A stretch of DNA of 64,000 nt, taken from NCBI GenBank assembly GCA_021234155.1, contig JAJEKV010000674.1, positions 1 to 64,000 on the forward strand. Reading direction: 5' to 3'. Source of the DNA: Isoetes taiwanensis (lineage: Eukaryota > Streptophyta > Lycopodiopsida > Isoetales > Isoetaceae). This document shows positions 11,995 to 23,938 of the stretch, one piece after another (position 1 is the first letter of the stretch; the number at the start of each line of letters is the position of its first letter). Under the pieces are notes generated by a model, which saw only the letters and a list, made by a program, of their open reading frames with translations, was not told the DNA's origin and did not search any database. The position numbers and the translations under genes were made by a program.

Positions 11995-12480
11995 CTTTTA
12001 CCTTGTTTTCACTTCTCACGTTTCACCTTCAGCTACTTGATCTTGATCCTTGCTTCTTGCTCCTTCATCTTCCTTGTTCCTTGATCTTCTTGCTACTTGA
12101 TCTTCCTTGTTCCTTGATCTTCTTGCTACTTGATCTTCCTTGTTCATTGCTTCTTGCTACTTGATCTTGATCCTTGTTCCTTGCTACTTCATTCCCGTGC
12201 TCCTTGCTACTTGATCTTGTTCCTTGCTCTTGATCTTGCTACTTGATCTTGTTCCTTGCTACTTGATCTTGATCCTTGCTTCTTGCTCCTTGATCTTCCT
12301 TGTTCCTTGATCTTCTTGCTACTTGATCTACCTTGTTCATTGCATCTTGCTACTTGATCTTGATCCTTGTTCCTTGCTACTTCATTTCCGTGCTCCCTGC
12401 TACTTGATCTTGTTGCTTGCTCTTGAACTTGCTACTTGCTCGCTCCCGTGTTCCTTGCTCCGTCGGTGATCCTTGCTTGC
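11995..12480. repeat. Compound pyrimidine-rich minisatellite (CTTGATC / CTTGTTCC / TTGCTAC words)
   Basis: A long low-complexity tract made of short words (TTGCTACTTGATCTTGAT, CCTTGTTCCTTG, TTCTTGC) in varying order; a block of ~250 bp is itself duplicated (compare 12045-12210 with 12260-12400). Open frames over it are repeat artefacts. Confidence 0.75.
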
Positions 12481-13050
12481 TTTTGCAAATGATTGGACCC
12501 AATCCTCCCCCGGGCTACTCGCAGAAGGCCTGCAAGCATGCCCCAGGCATTCTGTGCGGCCTGGAATGGATGAGCTATGGGACCATTTCTTGGAGTGGAG
12601 GTTGCGCCACAGTCCCACCAAGGAGCTTACAATGGAGTTGATCAACTTCATTCTGGAGCGATTTGATTGTGGTCATGGAGACTTGCAATGAGGGGAATTC
12701 TTGAACCCCCTCCTTATCTGGACGAGATGCTACAGCAATTGAGGCCTCTTCTTCGTGCTGGATATTTAGCACACTCTCTGGATGCATACATATCAGAGTT
12801 CATTCATGAAATTAACCGGGGACAGATGTATGGCCTTATTATGGTGTACTACAACGAGTACAACGGTTTTGTGGAGTTGGGTCCGCTCTTCTTCCGTGAG
12901 TATCATTCTGTGGAATTACTTTTTCTAATGACTAGGTACCCCATATGGTGGGAAGAATCAGGCTGGGAGGAGCGTGAGCTCTTGACTCCTAACCCAGATG
13001 CGTGGGTTAGACCTCGCAGGCCAAGGGAAAGGGGAAGGGGAAGGGGTTAG
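12473..13050 (+). pseudogene. Unrecognised ORF, probably element-borne, with one frame change
   Basis: A frame with MDELWDHFLEWRLRH and an amphipathic continuation (12563-12690) leads, after a one-base frame change near 12685, into a 120-codon frame ending with a TAG at 13048-13050 and an Arg/Gly-rich tail (PRRPRERGRGRG). Together it is about 190 residues with acidic, aromatic-rich helices. I recognise no domain. It lies downstream and in the same orientation as the transposase-type gene and could be a third gene of that element or a separate host fragment. Confidence 0.35.
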
Positions 13051-13139
13051 GAACCTGGGGGAAGGTTACTAGGGACATACATAGTTCATACTTCGGTCTC
13101 TATTGTGTTTGGAAGTTGGTAATATGATACCGTGTTATT

Positions 13140-13315
13140 ATGTTCTCTAAATATTCATGTATGTATGATAAACGGGTACTGCACGTGTATACAACCCCTG
13201 CATAAGGTCTATGATACAGGGTACTGTACACGTGTATACAACCCCTGCATAAGGTCTATGATACATCGTACTGTACACGTGTATACAACCCCTGCATAAG
13301 GTCTATACAACCCCC
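13140..13315. repeat. Three tandem copies of a ~52-bp unit
   Basis: The unit contains CGTGTATACAACCCCTGCAT and AAGGTCTATGATAC, repeated at about 13183, 13228 and 13278, the last copy being truncated into 'CTATACAACCCCCATAA'. Function unknown; it could be a subterminal repeat of the element to the left. Confidence 0.7.
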
Positions 13316-14049
13316 ATAATAAAAAAATTCGAGTTTACTAAAAATTTTCCCATTATAATGAAATTGTGCTTTGAAGACCGTTTCCTTTCTGTCCAATCAT
13401 TTGGATGCATCGTGGAATAGCTCCCCCCGTTAACAACAGTATTTTGGCAGGCAGGTATGGCAGCTGCTGCCTCCTCCAGTTCTCGCTCCTCCGATTCTCA
13501 TCCTCGATCAAGCACACTAAATTTTCGCTCCTCCGATCCTCATCCTCGATCAAGCACCCTAAATTTGCCTGCCTTCCTTTTCCTTGAAATCGGCTATTCT
13601 TAGGTTTACGTGCCTTTTTTTTTAATATTTTTTGGACGTCACTTTTTTAGCCTTTTTTCCGCCACTTTTTAGCCTTAAGATTGCATCATGAAATCTCAGC
13701 TGTCGAAATTAGGGCGTGGTCCATTACTTGCACTAAAATATTATAATATAAAGATTTCCAGTTTGATACCCATATTATGATAGATTGCCTTATGTTTGGC
13801 TTATTCAAAGCCTATAAATTGGAATACCGTTGGATCACTGTATTCACCCTTCCAGCTAGACTCATTAGTAAAGGTTTACGAGGCCTGGCTGATGCAATAC
13901 CTAAAGCCGATATGAGGAGACTTGAGAACATTAATGTTCTATTACTTGGAAAGGTCAACCCATACTGGATTGTCGGATCTGTGTATGAGTTCATGTTAAC
14001 TCTTCCCAATAAAATTACAAGCTTATTTACTGTTGATGTCTCTAAGTGA
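13316..14049. other. No firm gene; one 90-codon ORF of unknown origin
   Basis: A short direct repeat (TTCTCGCTCCTCCGAT-type, 13480 and 13524) and poly-T tracts occur. The frame 13777-14049 (+), which reads LENINVLLLGKVNPYWIVG in its middle, ends exactly where gypsy-like coding begins. It might be degraded retrotransposon sequence, but I do not recognise it. Confidence 0.3.
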
Positions 14050-14800
14050 GTTGACATAGTTACCTCCTAGAAGATATATTGATCATGGAATTGATTTGGT
14101 TCCAGGAGCTTCTCCTCCATCAAAAGCTCTATATAGATTTGCTTTGCCAGAGTTGATGGAATTAAAAAATAGTTATAAGAACTTCTAGATCAAGGATATA
14201 TACAACCCAACATTTCACCTTTTGGTGCTCCAGTATTATTAAAAAAAAAGACGCCTATGCTTATGTGTGTTGATTATAGGCAACCAAATGCGATACAATT
14301 GAAAGTAAATATCCATTGTCTAGAATACATGACTCGTTTGATCAATTTCAAGTTACATTGTTTTCAAAGATAGATCTTAGATCTATATTGCTAGATAAGA
14401 ATCAAGAACATTGGCATACCCAAAACAACTTTTTCTACAAGATATGGGTATTTTGAACTTGTAGTTATGCCCTTTGGTTTAACCAATGCACTAGCAACTT
14501 TTCAGTGTTTAATGAGCAATCTTTTTTGTGAATATCTTGACAAGTTTGTCCTTGTATCCTTTGATGATATACTTATAAAGTTGGAAGAGCATATTAAAAA
14601 TTTGTATGCTAAGAAAGTTAAGTGTTCATTTTCTTTTTCTAGCACAAAAATTGATTATTTAGGTCATATTGTTTCAGTAGATGGAATTAAGCTTGACTCC
14701 AAAAAGTTGATGCAGTGAGAGAATGGTCAGTTCTTAGAAACTCAAAACAGCTGCGTTCATTTTTATGACTTCTTGCAAGATTTTAAAGAAACTTTATCTA
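14050..14800 (+). mobile_element. Ty3/gypsy retrotransposon remnant (reverse transcriptase)
   Basis: Scrambled frames read, in order: an IDLVPGASPP-type entry, a LxxGYIQPNISPFGAPVL segment, MCVDYRQ, then MPFGLTNALATFQ, a SFDDILI segment in place of the YxDD box, and CSFSFSSTKIDYLGHIVS. This is the normal order of motifs in a Ty3/gypsy reverse transcriptase. Stops and frameshifts interrupt it (for example near 14180, 14350 and 14716), the second catalytic motif has lost its usual tyrosine, and no LTRs, integrase or gag are visible nearby, so this is a dead fragment. Confidence 0.8.
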
Positions 14801-17634
14801 AAGTTTATTTACAATCGCATATCCTTTGACAACACTTGCATCAAATATATTGGGTTGCCCCTAAGGGGGTCCATGTGGTTTGTGGCATATATTCCAAGTA
14901 TGTGCCAGTATATGCCTGAAATATGCCAATAACTGCTTCAAACCTATTGGCTGTAAAATGGCGGTCATTTCTGTTGCTGGCAGCCACTCTGGAAACTGGC
15001 TAACCGGTGTTTCGGCGATGGTGGCTCAGGCTGTAGTTCCAGCTTCTTCCTAGGTCCTTGGTAGCACAAAGACCGCTTAGCTAGCTGCACAAAGATTCAT
15101 CACGTAAAATTGATGAAAAATGGAGCAGTTGCCTGGACGATCTATATACATCAGGACGATCTATATGCATCAGGACCCCTCAACCATAGAATAAAATAAC
15201 GGCTAAGGTTAGCCAAATGGCTATTTTGTCGTAGTTTTGCCAAGAAAAACGGCTAAAGTAAATGGAAAAAAATGCCCAAAAGAAAGAAAATTTTAGCCCA
15301 ATTTTTTTGCCGCCCAAGTGAGTTTTTAGATTGAATAGCCAAACCTTTACCTCCAGATATATCCATCAGGACATCGATTAGCTAAACGTAAGATAGAGTG
15401 GGCTTGAAAAAATGGATAGATTAGCCCGAAACACCAATGCATATATTAACTTTAAGAAATTTCAAATAGGGTTTATATTTTTCTTTTTTTTTTCCACTTT
15501 CTTTCTTGTTCCAAGTACAAAGTTGAGGCATTAGAGGAAAGGGAACAATGTAGTCCTCTTTTTTTTAGGTTTTTGAACATGTTCATGTATGTCTGTGTCT
15601 TGATTTATGTATTTACAATAAATTCAATGTCTTTGCCAAAATGCATGTGTGATGGCTAATATTTGCCTTTCCATTTTGTGAAAGTTTAGTCAAACGCAAG
15701 AAACTGTGATGGAGAAAAACCATTTAGTTTGGCCAAGTCTTAGAAACTTCTAGCCCAAATTTGAAGGTAGTTTAGCTAAAGCTATTTTGGTTACACTAAA
15801 ATATAGGAGTAGTAATTTATTCCATGCCCTCAACTGATGTTTCTTCTCTCGATGTCTCTGGTCTTCCGTTGGTTAGTATTGGTCACAGGCATGTTTCTGA
15901 TACCTTATTTCGTATGTGAAAACTACCATGTCAAGATTGTAGTCTAAATTTGTCTTGCATTCTTGAGTTTCGACATCAAGTGTTTGTCTTAGTGATTGCT
16001 AGACAGATCTAACAGGACATGGGTAAACCTAGGCACTCTAGTAATATGTGTGTATAAGAGATAGATTTTGATCTGTCTGTAACTTTCTTGCTTATGCTTG
16101 CATTAAACTGCTCTTCATGGGGTAAAATCTCAATAATAAAAGGTGATCTAAATCCACATAACACATTTATGCTTTTCTTTGTATTCTGACGATGGCCTGT
16201 GTAGAAATGTGGGGATAAAATTAGGTTGAGAAGATCCCTAGTTCTTGAACTTAGAACTTAATTTCTTTTAACATTATCACCTTAAACACTAGTGCAGATA
16301 GACTAACAGGTCATTGTTTCCCAGCAATGGAGCTCTAATGCAAGTTTTGATTGGTAGCATCTGCACGGGCGAAAAGATGCCAAAGGTCCATTTGAATTCC
16401 ATTTTTTCAATAGAACACTCTGTGATGCCTCTAGTCTTTTTGCTCATCAAGTATAACATCATAACTAGTACCCTAAGCAAATGAACCCATTAGTTGAAAA
16501 TTTGAAGTTAAAATGGCCCCCCTTTTGGAGGAGGTTTTGTTGTTGGGGGGGGGAGGGGGGGTGGTATTTTATGAATAGGTCTCTTTTGGGTAAAGTGTTT
16601 TTGTTGATCGAATTTCTGAAAGACATTAGCCCAACCTTCTTGAACAAGTAGTGTGCATAGCAAGAAAAACATATCAGAGAGAATGACAAGAAAGTAGGTG
16701 TCATAAAGATACATGATATGGGTAGCAGGCTAGTTTATTTATGGAAAAACTAAAAGCTACTAAGTGGAAGTCCTCACTAACTAATTAAATACATGTCTAG
16801 CACATAATGTTTATTCTGCATATTCAGCACTTTTCCCATGCGAGATTGCAATTTACTAAGATGTTTTTTTCTCTCCTTTAAGCTGGAAATGTTGAATACC
16901 ATGAAATGCTGCCATGGCCATCATTGGTGGACTTTAGGAAAAACTTCACCTTCTATTTTCATTAGCTTGTTGAAATCGGTCTCGTAAACCTATTTGATCC
17001 AATCAAATTGACATGTTTATGGACAAGTTAACTACCTGGATTAATTCTCTTGTAGAGCTTGGCAGTTAGGAAGAGTGAAGTAAGTGCTGTTACACGCAAC
17101 CTCCTCAGCAGCTTAGATTCTAGGCTTGCCCCAAGGAGGTCCAAGGACCATCACCACTCTCTTCATCAAAGTCAACTGGCTACTGCTTCACTAGGAAATC
17201 TTCCTCAAGCTAAAAAAGATCAAACAGTAGTATGTCGCCAAGGAAGCACATCTTTTGCAATGGACATCTGGTTCACGATCGTAGAGATCATACAATAGGC
17301 CTTACGGCAGTCTGCATGCTGCGCTAGTCAACTTTATATGAGGAACACAAGCAAACACTCTTTAGTGCCATATCCATGATTTCTTCCCTAAAACACCCTA
17401 AATGATGTTGGATTCTTTGAAGCCTATAGGCTTAATAGGGCTACATAGCCGTAGTTGGTATGTCTAGGGCATAAAGCAACTAAGATGGAAAATGCTAGAC
17501 ACAAATCTTGGATTTTCTCATTGGGCCTCGTAGAGTTTTGAGTCCCTTGAGGCTTTGCATACATCCCTCGAAGCTTAGAACATTTCTAATTATGGTTGTC
17601 CAAAGAAATTCGAAGATCAACAACACTATCAAAG
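14801..17634. other. Gene-poor stretch
   Basis: No convincing gene on either strand. There is a G-run at 16545-16562, a T-run around 15485, and an 80-codon frame at 17059-17298 (+) that begins next to a TTGTAG acceptor-like site and might be a displaced exon, though I recognise nothing in it. Several 'gccaaa/ggctaa' words recur around 15190-15320, suggesting old repeat sequence. Confidence 0.35.
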
Positions 17635-17690
17635 GTCGCTTTGGCCGAGTGGTTAAGGCGTGTGCCTGCTAAGTACATGGGGTTTCCCCG
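17635..17690 (+). tRNA. tRNA-Ser(GCU) 5' fragment (pseudogene)
   Basis: The sequence from GTCGCTTTGGCCGAGTGG through the D arm, the anticodon stem with loop CTGCTAA (anticodon GCT) and the GGGGTTTCCCC long variable arm matches a eukaryotic tRNA-Ser(GCU). Downstream the T arm is not intact (TTGTTCAAGAGG instead of a GTTCGAATC loop with pairing arms) and no AGCGAC acceptor strand follows within 40 bases. The 3' third is therefore lost or replaced, and this is most likely a pseudogene or the head of a tRNA-derived repeat. Confidence 0.7.
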
Positions 17691-19704
17691 CACCTTGTTC
17701 AAGAGGATACATCTTTGGTTTACTGTTATTATTTCTCCAACGGGATGTTATAACCTCTCGGAGTTCATTTCCTCCTTTCGACGAGTTCATTTTGCTATGT
17801 ATATAGAGCGGGCGGACTCAACTGTCTGAAGATGCCCTGCTCATTCAATAAGCAGAAAATTCCTTGCTGGCATGCACCCTAAGAATTGGTAGATTTTCAT
17901 GTGTTCTTTAGATGTCTTGTTCAACTAGATAGGCATAAATTTATTTGGGGGCATACTTCCCACCTCTGTCAAAAACTTCCGTGTTCTCTGCTTAAACTTT
18001 TGGATGGTTGAGAAATTTTGATTCGTATTTCAAGTCATCCTAGCGAAGTGCCAAAAGTCTCTGTTTTTGTCCACAAAATAGAAACAATACATGACATCTA
18101 TGCATTCCTTTGGAAAGAGCTTGGCAAGACAAGGTGCGATATGGTACGATGAATGCATCCATGGTATGATGCATTATCTCCTTGGGAAAAGTGTCAATAA
18201 GATTGCTTGCCAAATTTGGAGGCTGCTCATGAAAGTCTTTTGCCCTTGACTGCACACATTCCCAACAACAGAAACTCAAAGATGGCTTTCTGTCCACCTC
18301 AATCGATGTAACTTCTGTCCTAGTAAGCCCACACGTGTTAAGGTCAGCAACTCGTCCACTTCAGCACATAAGTTTATTTATCATATGTCCAACACATCTA
18401 ATAATACACCTGAAATTGGTATCAAACAGGATGACTGTAAGTGACCGTAGTACCACAGAACGCCTAAGATTTATTAATCATTATGGAAGACCCATAGGAT
18501 CTATGAGACCAGAAGCATTGGAAGATCTATATGGTCTATGAGACCGGAAACATAAAAATTGTGGATGTGCAAGGAGGGTGGTCTAGAAAAAGTTCGAAAG
18601 AAAATGATGCAATTGGCTACTCCAAAGAACGCTCCAATATTAGCATTTGGTCTTCTTTGATTCCTACCGTATCTCCTCTTTTGAAAAGATCTGCTTTGTT
18701 CCTGTGTTGTTCGCTTTACTTTCTCAGAGGTCACCACATCAGTCCTTTAGTATCATGAAGTCTCCTTTTCTTTGGGGAGCTGTCCATCATTTTAAACTAT
18801 TGTGACTCTTCATGAAAATTTAGGGTTGATGGCATAAGGTTGGTTTCAGTAAATATAACAAGCAAACTGGGTGGAGAAAAATTATAACTTAGCTTAATGT
18901 CCTTGAAACTATCTGATTCTTGGATTCGTAACGGATGATTCAATCTTGTATCATTTTCCTTATGCTAATCATCAGTGTTTGCTTGTAGAATACTGTAATC
19001 ATATCTTTCGATAACAAGCCAGCAGCTGATGCAGTACCCCTCTTTGACCAGGTATTTTTGTTTTAGATAATATCTAATATCTTTTGTCCTATCTTAGACT
19101 TTTACATGATACTTAAGTGCTTTAAAAGCACCTCTATAAGTACTGATAGTAAAGACGGGAACAGGATTTTCTCCTTCCATATTTCTTTGAGTCATTTAAT
19201 GAAGATAAAGTGCCACACACGTCTGGTCGTCAAATTTGATGAGTATTGATCATGATGTAGTAGGCTCATGAAAGAGGAAGTTCTGCAAGAGCACAGGAGA
19301 AGGGATCTTGAAGGGCAGCAAGTGGGGCAATCTCTTGGGTCCTGAGCTCCTGCTGCTCAAAAAGCAGGATAGGACTAACCATAGTGGATTTATGCACGAA
19401 ATCCGTGCCAATGAGATAAATGCAGGAGAAGGTGTCAAAAAAATCAGCCAAGCAATTTGCAGGCATTTATGGTCACGATCACCGTGAATGCCTGCAATGA
19501 TTGCTTGGCTTCTCTAGCTTTAGCTGGAAGGTTGTTCCAGTTCACATGTACATTACAGACCACTCATTTATATTTTTTTATGTTAAATTCCTAAACTTTA
19601 TTCTATATGCCGACAGGCATTGTCATATTGCTGATGTTTCAGCAGTTATCATAATTGTAGCAATAAAAGCATTGGTTTTCTGACAACTAGTTGTGATTTG
19701 CATA
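17691..19704. other. Gene-poor stretch with one strong hairpin
   Basis: No gene recognised. A hairpin at about 19451-19506 pairs AAGCAATTTGCAGGCATT with AATGCCTGCAATGATTGCTT around a loop holding a small GTCACGATCACCGTG palindrome. 'GAAGATCTATAGG/GGTCTATGAGACC' words repeat near 18480-18545. The rest is AT-rich and unremarkable. Confidence 0.35.
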
Positions 19705-19905
19705 CCTATACTCATGTAAACAACTCTTTCACCAGAGCAACATCTCTGGCCATTGAGACTTTCCTTCCTCTGTTGAAGGCACGGTTGGTGGGACTTGCAC
19801 CTGCCCGCATCTCCCACCTGATAGGGGCCAGTGGATTTTGAACCCTGGTAGAGATCACCGCAATCCAAGGCCTTACCACTAGACTACCACCGCGATGGGC
19901 AATGT
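19705..19905 (-). mobile_element. tRNA-derived SINE
   Basis: Read on the minus strand, the 5' end holds an RNA polymerase III A box (TAGTCTAGTGG) followed about 40 nt later by a B box (GGGTTCAAAATCC), flanked by tRNA-like stems (GGCCTTGGATTGCGGTGATC). A unique tail of ~120 bp follows. The body extends to about 19705. No clear A-tail or target duplication was found, so the limits are approximate. Confidence 0.6.
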
Positions 19906-20076
19906 GAATTAATTTAAGCATTAGTCCAATGCATCAGTTCGAAATTACGCCAAGTGGGCAACACTTCCTAATGTATGGTAATTACGCGAAGTGGGCAACA
20001 CTTCCTAATGTATTGTTCTGATGGGCAACGTTTCTAGATAATTTTGATCTTTCATAAGCAACTGGCCGTTTTTTTA

Positions 20077-20276
20077 AGGGAAAAACTACAATATACCCCT
20101 AACTTTTTGCAAAATTCACAACATACCCCTAACTTTTAGAAAATTCATGAAATGCCCCTAATGTATAAGTTTTTAGGGGCATTTTGTGAATTTTTAGGGG
20201 CATTTTGTGAATTTTTAGAAAGTTAGGGGTATACTGTGAATTTTGCAAAAAGTTAGGGGTATTTTGTAGTTTTCCC
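20077..20276. repeat. 200-bp inverted-repeat (hairpin/MITE-like) just upstream of the SDS22-like gene
   Basis: The left arm (20078-20140) and right arm (20216-20276) are near-perfect reverse complements. They open with GGGAAAAACTACAATATACC and its mirror, and the word AAGTTAGGGGTAT occurs in each arm twice. The ~75-bp centre repeats TTTTTAGGGGCATTTTGTGA. It ends about 75 bp before the start codon of the gene at 20350, so it must lie in the promoter or 5' UTR. Confidence 0.8.
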
Positions 20277-20349
20277 CTTTTTTTAATTCGAGCCGATATT
20301 AGGGTAGGATTATTTCGTTTTCCTTCGTTATTTTCTGTCTAGGTTAGAG

Positions 20350-21814
20350 ATGGAGGGGGAGGAAGAGCAAGTCTTGGACCTTACCTCTTCCCAGCTGCAT
20401 GACCTCTCAGATGTTAATATTCCGCAGGGAATTGTGGAACTTGATCTCACTGCTAATCGCCTTTCGAAGCTGGATGATCGTTTTGCCAATCTCTCCAACC
20501 TTCAGAAGATTAGCTTGCGTCAGAATCTATTCACAGATGAAGCCCTTCAGCCATTCTCTAAATGGTCTGCCTTATTCGGTCTCCAGGTCAGTATTTTTTC
20601 TGCCATTTTAGACCCTTGTTTCGTCCTGTTAATTTCCTACCTTAATGGTTCATCTGCATTGTTCAAAACTTTTAGTGGAAAGATCAAATATGACATATTG
20701 AACTTAATCTGTTCTGTTTTCCCTTATTGTTTGTGCTATTATTATATGCAGGAACTAGTGCTACGGGATAATAAGCTTACTAGAGTACCCAACGTTGATG
20801 GTTTTATAAATCTTGTTGTATTTGATGTGTCCTTCAACGAGATCACATCGATGGTTGGCATGCATAAAGTATCACCCAAATTACGGGAATTGTATGTGTC
20901 AAAGAACGAAGTCTCTAGAATTGAGGAAGTGAGTCATTTGCATGACTTGCAGATATTGGAGCTTGGTTCAAATAAAATCCGAGTGAGTTTCTCACTTAAA
21001 GATAGTTTCAGTTATATGTTGCTACATGCTTACATAAGCATTAAATTTAAATCCAAATATTCGTGTTCGTTGCTTGTACAATGACCTGATGGATGACAGG
21101 TTGCCAAGGTTAGGTGATGGAAGGCTTAGAAGATCTTACAAAATTGCAGGAGTTATGGCTTGGCCGCAATCGCATAAAAGCTGTGAACGTCCATGGATTG
21201 TGTAATCTGGTGAAGATCAGTTTACAAAGCAATCGTCTAACATCAATGCTTGGTTTTCAGGTAAACAAGTAGTTGCAGCATTGTAGCTATGTAAGGCGCT
21301 TACAAGCTGTCGTCTTGTTTACTTTAGGAATGTGTGAAGCTTGAGGAGCTTTATCTAAGTCATAATGCAATCTCGTACATGGAGGGACTTTCAGAGCTTG
21401 TGCATCTGCGTGTATTGGATGTATCATCTAATAGACTTACATCCATTAGTGATATAAGTAAACTTGCAAGGCAATATTCAACTTTCACTTCCAGTAGTTT
21501 TATTACCTTATTGAAGCATTAAATCTGTTTGGGTTGAATGTTCAGACTCGAAGATCTTTGGCTAAATGACAATTTGATACCTACTTTAGAAGGGATAAAC
21601 CAAGCACTATGTGGTTGTAAGGAGTCACTTGTAACCATTTATCTCGAGCGGAATCCTTGTGTATGTATTATTATACATTAATCTTTGTCTGAAGGATGCA
21701 CCTTACTATTTTTTTAATTTGTATATTTGGATGCAGGCATCTGAGCCAAACTACAAGGACAAGCTTATATCTGCTCTTCCTAATCTCCAACAGATTGATT
21801 CGAATGTACTCTGA
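20350..21814 (+). CDS. PPP1R7/SDS22 homologue: SDS22-like protein phosphatase 1 regulatory subunit (leucine-rich repeat)
   Basis: Six exons (20350-20586, 20752-20982, 21114-21260, 21328-21470, 21546-21660, 21737-21814) join in frame into about 316 residues, the usual length for this family. The protein is a run of ~22-residue SDS22-type leucine-rich repeats (for example LRELYVSKNEVSRIEEV, LQELWLGRNRIKAV, LEELYLSHNAISYM), capped by ERNPC and a C-terminal LPNLQQIDSNVL typical of SDS22. SDS22 binds the catalytic subunit of PP1 in nucleus and cytosol and controls its assembly and activity. The ATG at 20350 is chosen because MEGEEEQVLDL leads straight into the first repeat. Intron 4 (21471-21545) has a GC donor (AAG|GCAATA); all others are GT-AG. 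No frame damage. The naming is by repeat pattern and length. Confidence 0.9.
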
Positions 21815-21934
21815 AGTGAAAGACACACTTTTTGCACTCTTTATAACCAGCAAGAGATTAATGCTGCTGTTCTCATTTATTGGTTTCCGTTTCACTGTGT
21901 GAGAATTGAGTTATTATTTGTTGGTCTGTATATT

Positions 21935-22490
21935 AATGGCTTTCGCAGATTACCAAACTATGCAACAGTCTTTTTTGATGTTGAAGCATTTTCATGGACA
22001 AGGGAACTGAAAATTTCAGTATATATACAGGAATTTGTTTAGGTTGCATTTGCAATTTTTGACATCCATAAATTTGTGTGTATCATGTGAACTGCTTTTG
22101 CAGATTATCAAACTATGCAACTATCCTTTTTGACAGTGAAGCATTTATATGGACAAGGGAACTGGAAATTTTAGTATATATATGCAGGAATTTGCTTAGA
22201 TTGACGGTTCTTAAAGGTGGCTTTAGAAGCCCACCTGGGCCAAGCTATAAATGCAGAGGGGTTATTTGATTGGGCAGCTATGCATTAAACTAGGAGAAAC
22301 GATTAGCCTCTTCGTAATTAATGTAGCTAACAATAATCGAGGGACCCTTTGCGTTCCTCAGCCGTATCACAATTACGTGCCTCAAATTACTCACAGAGAT
22401 ATCAAAGCCAACAACATTCTTTTGGATTCGAGGAACCCCATTTAGGTCGATTTGGCCAAATTCATTAATCGGTCTGGCTGTTAACAATCT
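21935..22490 (+). pseudogene. Receptor-like kinase remnant with a duplicated exon-like block
   Basis: Two copies of a ~110-bp block occur (about 21945-22035 and 22095-22197, both after a TT-GCAG acceptor-like site), each reading LPNYATVFFDVEAFSWTREL or its variant. Further on, 22380-22450 reads ITHRDIKANNILLDS, the catalytic loop of plant receptor-like kinases, followed by a stop in place of the residue before VDLAKF. No complete kinase domain is present. It starts about 120 bp after the SDS22-like gene and is unrelated to it. Confidence 0.6.
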
Positions 22491-23938
22491 GAGATCGTCT
22501 ACTTCTCTATTTCTGCTTAAATTTACTCAAGAACTCTGTTCCGCATCTGACCCTTCGAATATAGTTAAAAAAAAATGTAACATAGTTTGTACAGTATGCT
22601 TATACCATGAGGGCAAATGAGAAGATCGAGCCCTAATTCCATTTACTGCACTTGCAAATTTTATGAACTAGCATTTTGCATTTGCAATTTTGATATGCAA
22701 GATGCGTGCATCTTTTGGGTGCCTTGATCGTAGGTGCCTTTTATTTAGAATTGGTAATCACTTTCATGAATACAACTTGGTTTGGCTTGGTTAACATACG
22801 TGCGTTGTTGTACTTTTGTGATTTTTAAGTATTTCCAAAATACTCAACAAATTTCCAACAATGAGAGGACGAGGAGGGAGATAGCTACATACCTTAACCA
22901 AAGGCATATGATAATCTTATGCCATCAATAAGGGCATTTTGTTAAATTTCTAAAACTTCTAGAGGAGTTTTGGCCAAGGGCCTTTAGTGAAATGAAAATA
23001 CAAGAGTCCCGGAGTTAGAATCAAACTCGGTCTAATGGTCAGTCCATTGGTCTATCAACCTGGGGAACTTTATCCTCAAAGAATCATTGCCCAAATAAGA
23101 GGTGGTGTGCTTTGGAAAAGGTTCCATGTATCTCAAGAGGGATGCTTGCTAATGTGGTATGCATAATAAATGCACTTCCCTTCAGTTCTCTCTTACTAAC
23201 ATTTCCATAAAGCTTCCTTAGGGAAGTGTATGTACAAGTAGGCTTAGGAAAGTTGTAGGACATTTTAGATGTAGCTCGGCCTATTCATTGAAAAGACGCA
23301 AGACAATCAAGTTGTATACTCTTGAAAATATAACCTCATGAGTGAATATTTTCGTTAAGGCCATGTAACTAGAAAGAAAAATGATGATTCATTAATTAGC
23401 ACTTTGTAACTTTCTTATTCAATATGAAAAGTACAAGTACAAGCAGGATGCTAAAGACAAATGGAGACAAATGTAGGTTACAAAAAAACTTCAGAGCATT
23501 CAATTACGGCAACACTGGAGACTTCATTTATCAGAGTCTTCAAACTACATGAAGAGATGCTGCCTAGATCGTATGGTATTGGAAATCTCAGCATTATGAG
23601 TAGAGGATTGCCTCAACTTCTTAGTTTCCCTGGTAAAGTATTAGCCTAAAGACGAAATTGAGTGGAAGAATTGTTCAGGACAGAAGTCCTTACTTATTTG
23701 GTAGAATAGGAGAACGACAATTCCAATATAGATAAGCATGTAGACAAAGTAGATTCACATAAAAGTGAGTTATAAGATGAAAGTAATCTTGTACAAAAAT
23801 GGACAGATTCTCTTGCAGAATGAGCAAGTATAGTTATACTGAATGTGGAGCATGTAGCTTCAAATATGTTTTATCATTCATATATAAGTCATGTTTCTTT
23901 TATGCTTTTTTCTATTTTGTTTGATGCAAAAAAAGCCC
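22491..23938. other. Intergenic, with a possible SINE head at 22990-23068 (minus)
   Basis: No gene recognised. On the minus strand at 22990-23068 an A-box-like TAGACCAATGG is followed about 35 nt later by a B-box-like GAGTTTGATTC, a tRNA-derived SINE pattern with weak support. The remainder is AT-rich without structure I can name. Confidence 0.35.
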
